Translations under genes and position numbers: made by a program | Origin: VRUE01 sp963747765 | GTDB taxonomy: Bacteria > Actinomycetota > Thermoleophilia > Solirubrobacterales > 70-9 | Length of the DNA stretch: 64,000 bases | Direction of reading: 5' to 3' | Assembly (NCBI GenBank): GCA_963747765.1 | Contig: CAVVGH010000007.1 | Location: 310,001 to 374,000 of the forward strand | Shown: positions 48,614-56,755 of the stretch, in pieces | Layout of the letters: the number at the start of each line of letters is the position of its first letter | How positions within the stretch are numbered: the stretch's first letter is position 1 | Notes under the pieces: model-generated | Told to the model about the DNA's origin: nothing | What the model saw: only the letters and a program-made list of their open reading frames with translations | Databases searched by the model: none

Positions 48614-51052
48614 ATGTATCTGAGATCGATAGAGATGAAGGGGTTCAAGTCGTTCCCCGAGCGCACGAAGCTCGAGTTCTCGCCTGGCGTCAGCGTGATC
48701 GTCGGTCCGAACGGCTCGGGCAAGTCGAATATCACCGATGCGGTTCTCTGGGCGTTGGGCGAGCAGAGCCCTGGCGCCATTCGGGGCGCCACGATGCAGG
48801 ACGTGATCTCTGCCGGCGGCAAGGGCGTCGGCCAGCGCCGCGCCGCGGAGGTCGAGGTGGTGATCGACAACGCCGAAGGTCGCGCCGCGACGGAGCTGTC
48901 CGAGATCTCCATCCAGCGGCGCCTCGACCGCTCCGGGGAGGGCGCTTACCGCTTGAACGGCGCCCGCTGCCGCCTGGTCGACATCGTCGAGGTGCTCTCC
49001 GACACGAACCTGGGGCGCGAGATGCACTCGGTGATCAGCCAGGGGCGGGTCGAGTCGATCGTCCACTCCAAGCCACGGGAGCGAAGGTTGCTGGTGGAGG
49101 AGGCCGCGGGGCTCGGCAAGCACCGCAAGCGGCGGCGGCGGGCCGAACTGAAGCTGCGCGCCGCCCGCGCCAACCTGGACCGCGCCCTCGATCTGGAGCG
49201 GGAGGCCCGCGCCCGCCTGCGACCGTTGAAGCGACAGGCGCAGGCTGCGGAGCTGGGAGCCCGCATCGAACACGAGGAGCTACAGCTACGCGGCAGGCTG
49301 GTGGCCGAGGATTTGCGCTCCGGTGCCGACCGGGCGCTAGCCGCCGAGAAGGCGGCGGAGAAGGCGCGCTCCGAGCGCGCTGGGATCGAGCAGCAACTGG
49401 CGCAGGTGAGCGAGCAGCGCCGGGCCGCCGAGGAGAAGTTCGCAGCTCGCGACCGCGAACGGACCCAGGCCTGGGGCCTGCTGACCAAGCTGCGTGGCGA
49501 GCAGCAGCGGATAGCGGTGCGCGCGGCGGGCATCGCCGATCGGGAGGCGGAGCTTGCCGAAGCCCTGGAGGGGCTGCGTGCCGAGTTCGGTCCGCTGACA
49601 CTCGACGTGGGAGCCGGCGGTGGCGCTCCCGGGGAGCGGGGTCGCAAGCTGGATCAGGAGCTGAGCGAGATAGATGCCGGTCTTTCGGCCGCGGTCGAGG
49701 CGCTCGCGCCGGCTCGCTCGGCCGATTCGACCGAGTCCGAGCGCGAGGCGGCGTTGAGTGCCGTGCAGGGCGGCGCCGAACGGGCGTTGCGCCACGCGCG
49801 ACGCGCCGAGGGCATGCTCGGCGAGCGCCATCGCGAAGCTCTCCGCCGCCGCGTCGTCGCCGGAGAGGAGCTTCTGGACGATGCGCGGGCTGCCGCCGCG
49901 GCGATCCGGACGGCGGAGGCTGCGGTCCGGGCTCGCGTCGAGCGAATCGAAGCGAAGGTGGTCGGCGAGGAGGGCGATGGAGATGCGATCGCCGAGGAGA
50001 TGCGAACCTGTTCGCAGCGCGAGTACGAGCTGCAGGCGGAGATGAAGGCTGCCTCGGACAGGCTGACCCAGGCTGAGGTCGAGGCGACGCAGCTGGGCGA
50101 CCGCCGCACCGAGGCCGCCCGCGAGCTGGCGGCGATAGCCGAGCGGCTGGGCGAAGAGGTCGATGCTCCAGAACAGGAGCTGAGCGAGGAGGAGCGCACG
50201 GAGATCGACCGACGCCTGGAGCGCCTGGCACGCCGCCGTGCCCAGATCGGGCCTGTCAATCCGCTCGCCGAGCGGGAGTACGAGGAGGCCCGCGAGCACG
50301 TTGAGTCGCTGCAGGCCCAGCGTGAGGACACCGAGCGCGGCATGCGCGAGCTGGAGGCCCTGATTCGCGACATCGACCGTGAGATAGAGCGCGCCTTCGA
50401 GCAGACCTTCGAGGCAACCGCAGCCAACTTCGGCGAGATGATCGAGCACCTCTTCCCCGGCGGTAGGGGCCGGCTGCGGCGCGTCAGCCTGCGCCCCGCG
50501 CAGGAAGCCGACGGGTCCGGCGAGGAGGGCTCCGAGGAGGACCAGGAAAGCGAGCGGGAGGACCTGGGTGTCGAGATCGAGGTCACCCCCGCGGGCAAGT
50601 CGACGCGCAAGCTGTCGCTGTTGTCCGGCGGCGAGAAGTCACTGGTCGCCCTGGCGTTCGTCTTCGCCGTCTTCCTCGCGCGGCCCTGTCCCTTCTACAT
50701 CCTCGACGAGGTCGAGGCGGCGCTCGACGATGCGAACATCGACCGTTTTCTGCAGCTCATCCGGCGCTTCTCCGGCCGGGCGCAGTTCGTGATCGTCACC
50801 CACCAGAAACGGACGATGGACGCCGCCGACGTCCTCTACGGCGTCACGATGGGCGGCGACGGCGTCACCAAGGTGATCTCCCGTCGCCTGCCACGCGAGG
50901 CCGAGGGTGAGCAGGGCGATCTCGAGGACGGGTTCAGCCCGCCGCCGTTTGCCGGCATCGCCACCTCCGAGGAGCCTTCGGCCGCTGCGCTGGGCGAGAA
51001 GCCGCCGGGCACACGCCCCGGCCGGGACGACTCGTCAGCCGCTGCGGCGTAG
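48614..51052 (+). CDS. smc: Short SMC-type chromosome-condensation ATPase lacking a hinge domain
   Basis: The 812-residue protein has a complete SMC ATPase head: Walker A GPNGSGKSNITDAVLWALGE (31-50), the GREMHSVISQGRVESIV block, signature LSGGEKSLVALAF (669-681) and Walker B FYILDEVEAALDDAN (694-708). Between the head halves are only two coiled-coil stretches of about 155 (170-325) and 200 residues (346-545), separated by GPLTLDVGAGGGAPGERG (326-343). Typical bacterial SMC is about 1,150-1,200 residues with a folded 150-200 residue hinge, and no hinge-like sequence is present here. The tail after 760 is disordered. It sits between rnc and ftsY as usual, with ScpA and ScpB encoded at 10813-12116. 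Confidence 0.93.
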   Translation: MYLRSIEMKGFKSFPERTKLEFSPGVSVIVGPNGSGKSNITDAVLWALGEQSPGAIRGATMQDVISAGGKGVGQRRAAEVEVVIDNAEGRAATELSEISIQRRLDRSGEGAYRLNGARCRLVDIVEVLSDTNLGREMHSVISQGRVESIVHSKPRERRLLVEEAAGLGKHRKRRRRAELKLRAARANLDRALDLEREARARLRPLKRQAQAAELGARIEHEELQLRGRLVAEDLRSGADRALAAEKAAEKARSERAGIEQQLAQVSEQRRAAEEKFAARDRERTQAWGLLTKLRGEQQRIAVRAAGIADREAELAEALEGLRAEFGPLTLDVGAGGGAPGERGRKLDQELSEIDAGLSAAVEALAPARSADSTESEREAALSAVQGGAERALRHARRAEGMLGERHREALRRRVVAGEELLDDARAAAAAIRTAEAAVRARVERIEAKVVGEEGDGDAIAEEMRTCSQREYELQAEMKAASDRLTQAEVEATQLGDRRTEAARELAAIAERLGEEVDAPEQELSEEERTEIDRRLERLARRRAQIGPVNPLAEREYEEAREHVESLQAQREDTERGMRELEALIRDIDREIERAFEQTFEATAANFGEMIEHLFPGGRGRLRRVSLRPAQEADGSGEEGSEEDQESEREDLGVEIEVTPAGKSTRKLSLLSGGEKSLVALAFVFAVFLARPCPFYILDEVEAALDDANIDRFLQLIRRFSGRAQFVIVTHQKRTMDAADVLYGVTMGGDGVTKVISRRLPREAEGEQGDLEDGFSPPPFAGIATSEEPSAAALGEKPPGTRPGRDDSSAAAA

Positions 51053-51057
51053 CGCCG

Positions 51058-52056
51058 ATGCCCACCTCGTGGCAGGAGATGCTCGACCTTGGTGCGCGCA
51101 GCGTCCGAAAGCCGGAGGCCGAGCCGCAAAGCGAAGAGAGCAGTCGCGGTGTCCTCCGCCAACTGCGCGAAAGCCTCTCCAGGAGTCGCCGGGCCCTGAC
51201 GGAGGAGATCTCGGCGAGCCTCTTCGACCGGATCGACGACGAGGCCTGGGAACGGCTGGAGGAGGCCCTGATCCTGGCCGATGCCGGCGCGCCGACGACG
51301 GCAGCGGTGGTCGAGCGCCTCGAGCGGGAGGTCGAGGCGGGGACCGTCTCCGCGGACGGAGAGGCGGTCCGCGAGCGGCTGATCGAGGTTCTTGCGGAGG
51401 TTGCCTCCGCCGGTCGCCGGCCGATCGACCTGAGCGGCGAACCGGCGGTGCTGTTGATGGTTGGTGTGAACGGCACCGGAAAGACGACCACGATCGGCAA
51501 GATCGCCTGGCATCTCATCAACGAATTGGGCCTCTCGGTCGTGCTGGCGGCCGCCGACACATACCGCGCCGCGGCCGCCGAGCAGCTTGCGGGATGGGCT
51601 GAGCGGGCCGGGGCGGAACTGGTTCGCGCCGCACCGGGCGGCGACCCCGGGGCCGTGGCCTACGACGCGATCGCGGCGGCTCGAGCGCGTGGCGCAGACG
51701 TTGTGATCGTCGACACGGCAGGACGGCTGCACACACAGGGCAACCTGATGGACGAGCTGGCAAAGATCCGCCGGGTGATCGGGAAGCAGATCCCGGAGGC
51801 CCCGCACGAGACGCTGATCTCGATCGACGCGACGACCGGGCAGAACGGACTGCGGCAGGCGAAGGTCTTCGCGGAGGCCGTCGAGGTGGACGGGGTCGTC
51901 CTGACCAAGCTCGATGGGACGGCGAAGGGCGGCATCGTGCTGGCGATCGCCAGTGAGCTGGGTATGCCCGTCAAGCTGATTGGCACCGGCGAGGGGCTGG
52001 AGGATCTGCGCCCCTTCGACCCGACCGACTTCGCCCGCGCCCTGCTCGCCGAATAG
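51058..52056 (+). CDS. ftsY: Signal recognition particle receptor FtsY
   Basis: The 332-residue SRP GTPase receptor has an N domain (about 30-110) and a G domain with GVNGTGKTTTIGKIA, AADTYRAAAAEQLAGW, VDTAGRLHTQGNLMDEL, TKLDGTAKGG and the closing GTGEGLEDLRPFD. The acidic A domain seen in E. coli is absent, as in many Gram-positive bacteria. It starts five bases after smc. A repeat terminus (R) begins 12 bases after its stop. Confidence 0.96.
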   Translation: MPTSWQEMLDLGARSVRKPEAEPQSEESSRGVLRQLRESLSRSRRALTEEISASLFDRIDDEAWERLEEALILADAGAPTTAAVVERLEREVEAGTVSADGEAVRERLIEVLAEVASAGRRPIDLSGEPAVLLMVGVNGTGKTTTIGKIAWHLINELGLSVVLAAADTYRAAAAEQLAGWAERAGAELVRAAPGGDPGAVAYDAIAAARARGADVVIVDTAGRLHTQGNLMDELAKIRRVIGKQIPEAPHETLISIDATTGQNGLRQAKVFAEAVEVDGVVLTKLDGTAKGGIVLAIASELGMPVKLIGTGEGLEDLRPFDPTDFARALLAE

Positions 52057-52183
52057 CTTCCTCTTCGAGAGCCCATCCGAAAACCCCCGCGCACGCCTGG
52101 CGACAGCGGCCACAGCGCGGCGTCCTCGACCGGTCAAATCGCCCCGCCGACGCGCATCCGCTTCATCCCGGCCACCCCAACCG

Positions 52184-52230
52184 CTCCGTTCGTCATTTGT
52201 ACCGCCCAGCGACACAAACAGCGAACGGAG
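52184..52230 (+). repeat. 47-nt hairpin A, copy 1 of locus 3
   Basis: CTCCGTTCG/CGAACGGAG outer stem, TTTGT/ACAAA inner stem, CGC-CCA-GCG tip. Read on the minus strand it is followed by CGGTTGG, as locus 1 is by CGGCTGG. Confidence 0.87.
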
Positions 52231-52254
52231 TCTCGCCTCGGCGACCCCCAACCG

Positions 52255-52301
52255 CTCCGTTCGCTCTTTGTACCGCTCTGCGCCACAAACAGCGAACGGA
52301 G
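52255..52301 (+). repeat. 47-nt hairpin A, copy 2 of locus 3
   Basis: Starts 71 nt after the previous copy, with the same stems and a CGC-TCT-GCG tip. Confidence 0.87.
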
Positions 52302-52418
52302 CTCGTGTCCGCCCCGATCCTGCCTTCTTCGGCCCGCGCCCTCGCGTAACTGCTCCGTCAAAGCCCCTCATCCTCTGGAACGGTCCTCCCCAAAACCCCC
52401 GACCGCCCGGGCCCTACG

Positions 52419-52477
52419 CAGCCTCCCCCTGTTTGCCCTCCTCATCTGCAAGTAGGAGGGCAAACAGGGGGAGGCTG
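52419..52477 (+). repeat. Long hairpin B, copy 3
   Basis: A perfect 23-bp stem (52419-52441 with 52455-52477) encloses TCATCTGCAAGTA. The outer bases differ from copy 1 (CAGCCTCCCCC against CAGCCCCTCCC), yet both arms changed together. Confidence 0.87.
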
Positions 52478-52693
52478 TTTGTCTCATCGATCATCACAGG
52501 GACGGGCTGTCCCTCCTCTCATCAATCGACGAAATGCTCGTTTCGTGTCCACCAGGCCCATTTCGGGCGCCTCGTCCAGGAATTTCGAGAATCAATCAAC
52601 GGGGTGTTCGCTTCGGGTCCACCAGACCTTTTTGACACCCTCGTCGTGAGATTCGACGCAGCGATCGACGCTGGGTTCTTTCGGAATGGGCTC

Positions 52694-52699
52694 TAAGCT
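52694..52699 (+). promoter_or_regulatory. Predicted -10 box of ffh at the edge of the R repeat
   Basis: TAAGCT overlaps the last base of the right R terminus and ends 8 nt before GTG 52708. Confidence 0.4.
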
Positions 52700-52707
52700 G
52701 CTGGCTG

Positions 52708-54072
52708 GTGTTCGACCAGCTTTCAGACCGCCTCCAGGCGACGCTCTCCGAGGTTCGCTCGCGAGGCAAGCTCAACGAGGGCGATGTCGACGCGGCGATG
52801 CGTGAGATCCGCCTCGCGCTGTTGGAGGCCGACGTCAACTTCAAAGTCGTCAAATCCTTCACGAAGGGGCTGAAGGAGCGCTGCCTGGGCGCCGAGGTCT
52901 TGGAGAGCCTCGATCCCGGCCAGCAGGTGGTGAAGATCGTCAACGAGGAGCTCACGGCGTTGATGGGGGGCACCGGGCGCGACCTCGCGATCGCTCCCAG
53001 CGGTCCAACGGTGATTCTGATGGCGGGCCTGCAGGGCTCGGGGAAGACGACCGCGTGCGCGAAGTTGGCTCGCCACCTCGGCGAGCAGGGCAAGCAGGTC
53101 GCCCTGGCTGCCTGCGACGTCTACCGCCCGGCGGCGATCGAGCAGCTGGTCACGCTGGGGGAGCGGGTGAACGCGAAGGTCTACGAGCAGGGAACCGACA
53201 GCGATCCCGTCGAGATCGCCAGCTGGGCGCTGGAGCTCGCTCGCCAGGAGGAACGCGATGCGTTGATCATCGACACCGCCGGCCGCCTGCACATCGACGA
53301 GGAACTGATGGACGAGCTGGCGAAGATCCGCAAGCGGACGAAGCCGCACGACGTCCTGCTCGTCGTCGACGCGATGACCGGCCAGGACGCGGTGGCCGTA
53401 GCCGAGTCGTTCGCCGAGGCGGCCGAGTTCGACGGCCTTGTGATGACCAAGCTGGACGGCGATGCGCGGGGTGGTGCCGCCCTCTCCGTCAAGGCGGTGA
53501 CCGGCAAGCCGATCCTGTTCGCGTCGACCGGCGAGAAGCTGGACGCCTTCGAGCTCTTCCACCCCGACCGCATGGCCTCGCGAATCCTCGGCATGGGCGA
53601 CGTGTTGAGCCTGATCGAGAAAGCCGAGCAGCAGCTCGACGAGCGCCAGACCGAGGACCTGCAGAAGAAACTCGAAGGCGACCGCTTCACCCTGGAGGAC
53701 TTCCTCCAGCAGATGAGGCAGGTGCGCAAGATGGGCCCGCTCAGCGGCCTGATCGGAATGCTGCCCGGCATGGGGTCGATGAAGCAGCTGAAGAACGCCG
53801 AGGTGGACGAGGGCGAGCTCGATCGAGTCGAGGCGATCATCCTCTCGATGACGCCGGCCGAGCGGACAAACCCCGCGCTGATCAACGGCTCGCGGCGCAA
53901 GCGGATCGCGGCGGGCTCCGGGACGCGGGTTCAGCACGTCAACCAGCTCGTCAAGCAGTTCGACCAGATGCGCAAGCTGATGCGCCAAATGATGTCCGGA
54001 AAGATGCCCGATCCGCAGCAGCTGGCCCAGATGAGCGGTGGAGCACCGCGCCCGAAGGTCCGTAGGCGCTAA
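52708..54072 (+). CDS. ffh: Signal recognition particle protein Ffh
   Basis: The 454-residue SRP54 homologue has an N domain, a G domain (GLQGSGKTTACAKLA; ACDVYRPAAIEQL; IDTAGRLHIDEEL; MTKLDGDARGG; STGEKLDAFE) and a methionine-rich M domain from about 320 (DFLQQMRQVRKMGPLSGLIGMLPGMG; the RNA-binding SRRKRIAAGSGT). It binds 4.5S RNA and signal sequences and docks with FtsY, encoded just upstream across the composite element. The GTG start gives FDQLSDRLQATLSEV, the family N-terminus. Confidence 0.97.
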   Translation: MFDQLSDRLQATLSEVRSRGKLNEGDVDAAMREIRLALLEADVNFKVVKSFTKGLKERCLGAEVLESLDPGQQVVKIVNEELTALMGGTGRDLAIAPSGPTVILMAGLQGSGKTTACAKLARHLGEQGKQVALAACDVYRPAAIEQLVTLGERVNAKVYEQGTDSDPVEIASWALELARQEERDALIIDTAGRLHIDEELMDELAKIRKRTKPHDVLLVVDAMTGQDAVAVAESFAEAAEFDGLVMTKLDGDARGGAALSVKAVTGKPILFASTGEKLDAFELFHPDRMASRILGMGDVLSLIEKAEQQLDERQTEDLQKKLEGDRFTLEDFLQQMRQVRKMGPLSGLIGMLPGMGSMKQLKNAEVDEGELDRVEAIILSMTPAERTNPALINGSRRKRIAAGSGTRVQHVNQLVKQFDQMRKLMRQMMSGKMPDPQQLAQMSGGAPRPKVRRR

Positions 54073-54075
54073 CCT
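54070..54075 (+). promoter_or_regulatory. Predicted -10 box of rpsP
   Basis: TAACCT, starting on the ffh stop codon, ends 10 nt before ATG 54086. Confidence 0.3.
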
Positions 54076-54085
54076 CTCGCGGCTC

Positions 54086-54340
54086 ATGGCAGTCCGAATA
54101 AGACTCCGGCGGATCGGCTCGAAGAAGAATCCCGTGTGGCGGATCGTCGTTGCCGACAAACGCTCCCCGCGCGACGGGCGGACCATCGAGACGATCGGTC
54201 GCTACAACCCGCAGACCGACCCGTCGACGATCGAGGTCGACGAGGAGCGCGCTCGTCACTGGCTCGAGCAGGGTGCCCAGCCCTCGGAGACCGTCGCGAC
54301 GCTGCTGCGCACCAAGGGCATCGCCGCTTCCGGAAGCTGA
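54086..54340 (+). CDS. rpsP: 30S ribosomal protein S16
   Basis: The 84-residue S16 starts MAVRIRLRRIGSKKNPVWRI and has the DGRTIETIGRYNPQTDP block. It begins the rpsP-khpA-trmD-rplS ribosome and tRNA operon and lies 13 nt after ffh. Confidence 0.97.
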   Translation: MAVRIRLRRIGSKKNPVWRIVVADKRSPRDGRTIETIGRYNPQTDPSTIEVDEERARHWLEQGAQPSETVATLLRTKGIAASGS

Positions 54341-54347
54341 ATTAGCT

Positions 54348-54578
54348 GTGACTGAACTACTCGAGTTCCTCGTCAGAGCGCTGGTCGAGGACCCCGACGC
54401 CGTTCGGGTCGAGGAGCTCGAAGAGGACGGCGACCTCGTCTATGAGATCAGCGTTGCCGAGGGGGATCTCGGCCGCGTGATCGGCAAGGGCGGCCGGGTG
54501 GCCAACGCGATCAGGACCGTTGCCAAGGCCGCCGCCGTCCGCCTCGACCGGCGCGTGATCGTCGACATCCTCGATTGA
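54348..54578 (+). CDS. khpA: KH-domain RNA-binding protein KhpA
   Basis: The 76-residue single-KH protein carries GRVIGKGGRVANAIRTV, the GxxG loop of type II KH domains. KhpA pairs with KhpB/Jag in other bacteria to control cell size and mRNA levels. GTG 54348 is seven bases after rpsP. The gene normally next in order, rimM, is missing: trmD starts four bases later. Confidence 0.93.
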   Translation: MTELLEFLVRALVEDPDAVRVEELEEDGDLVYEISVAEGDLGRVIGKGGRVANAIRTVAKAAAVRLDRRVIVDILD

Positions 54579-54582
54579 GCGA

Positions 54583-55260
54583 TTGAAGCTCGACATCTTC
54601 ACCCTGTTTCCGGAGGCGTTCGACTGGTTTCAGTCGCAGCGATCGGTTCAGAACGCCCTTGCCAAGGGCAACGAGCTGAGGTTCTTCAACTACCGGGACA
54701 CGACTCCGCTTGGGGCGGGCCAGGTTGACGACGCGCCCTACGGCGGCGGGGCCGGGATGGTCCTGCGAGTCGACGTGGTCGATGCGGCGTTGAAGGCGGC
54801 TTACGGGAACGGAGAGAGTCCCCGCGTCGTATTGCTGTCCCCGACGGGCAGGCTGCTCGACGACGAGCTGGCCGACGAGCTGACTCAGGAGCATCACGTG
54901 GCGCTGCTCTGCGGCCGCTACGAGGGATTCGACGAGCGGGTCCACGAACACCTTGCCCACGACGAGGTCTCGATTGGCCGCTATGTGCTTGCCGGTGGCG
55001 AGCTGCCGGCGATGGTGCTGGCGGACGTGGTGATGCGCAAGCTTCCGGGGGCGCTCGGGCACGAGCAGAGCGCCGTCGAGGAGTCGTTCAGCAAGGTGCT
55101 CGAGGGGGCGCCCGAGTACCCGCACTACACCCGGCCCACCGCGTACAGGGGCTGGGATGTCCCCGAGGTCCTGCTCTCTGGCGACCACGAGAAGGTGCGT
55201 CGCTGGCGGGCCGAGCAGAGCCAGATGCGGGCCGCACGGTTCGAAGGAGGCGCCGAGTAG
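54583..55260 (+). CDS. trmD: tRNA (guanine-N1-)-methyltransferase TrmD
   Basis: The 225-residue SPOUT-class enzyme methylates G37 of tRNAs. It has LDIFTLFPEAFDWF at the start, DDAPYGGGAGMVLR near 49, LLSPTGRLLDDELADEL, CGRYEGFDERVHEH, and the knot segment EVSIGRYVLAGGELPAMVLADVV. The start is TTG 54583. TmrD-like C-terminal helices are complete. Confidence 0.96.
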   Translation: MKLDIFTLFPEAFDWFQSQRSVQNALAKGNELRFFNYRDTTPLGAGQVDDAPYGGGAGMVLRVDVVDAALKAAYGNGESPRVVLLSPTGRLLDDELADELTQEHHVALLCGRYEGFDERVHEHLAHDEVSIGRYVLAGGELPAMVLADVVMRKLPGALGHEQSAVEESFSKVLEGAPEYPHYTRPTAYRGWDVPEVLLSGDHEKVRRWRAEQSQMRAARFEGGAE

Positions 55261-55272
55261 GTACGATTCCGC

Positions 55273-55311
55273 AAACCGCACGGCGCTTGAACGAGGCTCC
55301 GGCGGTTTTTT
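55273..55311 (+). terminator. Terminator/attenuator-like hairpin with T-run before rplS
   Basis: AAACCGC (55273-55279) pairs with GCGGTTT (55302-55308) across a long GC-rich loop, and the T-run continues to 55311. It ends 7 nt before the rplS start, so it would interrupt trmD-rplS readthrough and could act as a leader control of rplS. Confidence 0.5.
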
Positions 55312-55318
55312 CTCGCCA

Positions 55319-56053
55319 ATGAGCACCATTATCGACAGCATCGAGCGTCGCCAGCAAAGGCAGGGCCTGCCCGCCTTTGCGCCTGGCGATCGCGTGCGAG
55401 TCCACTTCCAGGTGGTGGAGGGCAGCCGCCGCCGCACCCAGGTGTTCGAGGGAATCGTCCTACGGCGGCAGGGCTCCGGCGCGCGCGAGACCTTCACCGT
55501 GCGCAAGCAGTCGTTCGGCGTGGGCGTCGAGCGCACGTTCCCGTTGCACTCGCCGAAGATCGAGAAGCTCGAGATCGCGGCACGTGGCGACGTCCGGCGC
55601 GCGAAGCTCTACTACCTGCGGGGTCGGATCGGCAAGGCGGCTCGGGTCGCCGAGCGCCGCTGGGGTATCGACGAGGAGTTGATTTCAACCCCCACCGCCA
55701 GTGAGGAGCCGGTGGCCGTGGACGCCGATGGAGCGACGATCGAGGAGGCCGGGGCGGAGAACGCCCCGGCGGCCGAGACGTCCGAGACGACCGGCGAGGA
55801 GCCCCAGACTGAGGTCGAGAACGCCCCGGCGGCCGAGACCGATACCGAGGCGGCCGAGACTGAAACCGAGGCGTCCGAGACGGTCGAGGAGGCCCCGGCG
55901 GCCGAGGGCGAGGAGCCCCAGGCCGAAGCAGAGGTGGAGACGGACGCCGAGGCGCCCGAGGCAGGGGAGACCGAGGACACCGCCGCGGCGCAGGATGCCG
56001 AGGATGAGTCGCCGCAGGAGGATGCGGACGGCTCCGGTGAGGACTCGGCCTGA
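55319..56053 (+). CDS. rplS: 50S ribosomal protein L19 with long acidic tail
   Basis: The first 115 residues are a normal L19 (PAFAPGDRVRVHFQVVEGSRRRTQVFEG, RKQSFGVGVERTFPLHSPKIEKLE, RRAKLYYLRGRIGKAAR). They are followed by about 125 residues of Glu/Ala/Thr-rich low complexity with repeated NAPAAETxxx and EEPQxE units, an extension unusual for L19. It is in frame and uninterrupted. The tail could be a disordered surface element of the ribosome, or an expanded repeat of no function. ATG 55319. Confidence 0.93.
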   Translation: MSTIIDSIERRQQRQGLPAFAPGDRVRVHFQVVEGSRRRTQVFEGIVLRRQGSGARETFTVRKQSFGVGVERTFPLHSPKIEKLEIAARGDVRRAKLYYLRGRIGKAARVAERRWGIDEELISTPTASEEPVAVDADGATIEEAGAENAPAAETSETTGEEPQTEVENAPAAETDTEAAETETEASETVEEAPAAEGEEPQAEAEVETDAEAPEAGETEDTAAAQDAEDESPQEDADGSGEDSA

Positions 56054-56103
56054 GACCGCACATCCCCAAGCCGCAGAGTCGGGCCGGTGGACTCGTCGAG
56101 CTC

Positions 56104-56673
56104 GTGGTGATCGTTGCCCTGGCGCTCGGGCTGGCGCTGGCGATCCAGGCCTGGCTGATCAAGCCCTACCAGATCCCCTCCGGTTCGATGGAGCCGACGC
56201 TCGACATCGGCCAGCGCGTCCTCGTGAACCGCTTCATCTACCACTTCGAAGACCCGTCGATCGGCGACATCATCGTCTTCCATCCGCCGAAGGGAGCGGA
56301 CAGTGGCACCGAATGCGGCGTTTCCCACGATCCCCGCGAGGAAGCCTGTCCGCGACCGACACGCGAAGAGTCGAGTCAGAACTTCATCAAGCGGATCGTC
56401 GCCGGGCCCGGTGACACGGTCAGCATCCGCGGCGGCCATCCGGTGGTCAACGGCGTGGAGAAGACCGATGAGCCCTACATCGAGCCCTGCGGCGTCGCCG
56501 GAGCCTGCAATTTGCCCAAACCGATCACCATTCCACCCGGCTATTACTTCATGATGGGCGACAATCGTGGGGCGAGCGACGACAGCCGTTTCTGGGGCCC
56601 CATCCCCCGCAAGTGGATCATCGGCAAGGCCTTCGCCACCTACTGGCCGCCCAAGCGAATCGGCTTCCTCTAG
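56104..56673 (+). CDS. lepB: Signal peptidase I
   Basis: The 189-residue type I signal peptidase has one N-terminal transmembrane helix (1-19), the catalytic serine S28 in IPSGSMEPTL, the catalytic lysine K96 in NFIKRIVAGPGD, and box E GDNRGASDDSRFWGPI. GTG 56104 starts at the membrane helix itself. The frame is open back to the rplS stop without ATG, GTG or TTG, so the usual cytoplasmic N-terminus is either absent or starts at a CTG near 56050. rplS-lepB-rnhB is a standard order. Confidence 0.93.
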   Translation: MVIVALALGLALAIQAWLIKPYQIPSGSMEPTLDIGQRVLVNRFIYHFEDPSIGDIIVFHPPKGADSGTECGVSHDPREEACPRPTREESSQNFIKRIVAGPGDTVSIRGGHPVVNGVEKTDEPYIEPCGVAGACNLPKPITIPPGYYFMMGDNRGASDDSRFWGPIPRKWIIGKAFATYWPPKRIGFL

Positions 56674-56755
56674 GACGTCGTCAAAGGCACACCGCCGCCG
56701 CCTGGCTCGGTCGCGACGCCTGTTCGCGTTCGATCGGGGCCTGGAGTCGAGGCTG

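Larger units (their letters stand above)
52068..52694 (+). repeat. 627-bp composite R-A-A-B-R element (locus 3) between ftsY and ffh
   Basis: The segment begins AGAGCCCATCCGAAA and ends with TTTCGGAATGGGCTCT, near-perfect inverted termini differing by one extra base. Inside are two 47-nt hairpins, a conserved linker, a long hairpin, and two diverged copies of a CGAARCGA...GATTGAT motif. No credible gene is present. The 32-nt linker 52301-52332 (CTCGTGTCCGCCCCGATCCT then GCCTTCTTCGGC) matches locus 1 in inverse orientation at 31 of 32 positions, which shows the whole unit, not just the hairpins, was copied. Confidence 0.75.
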
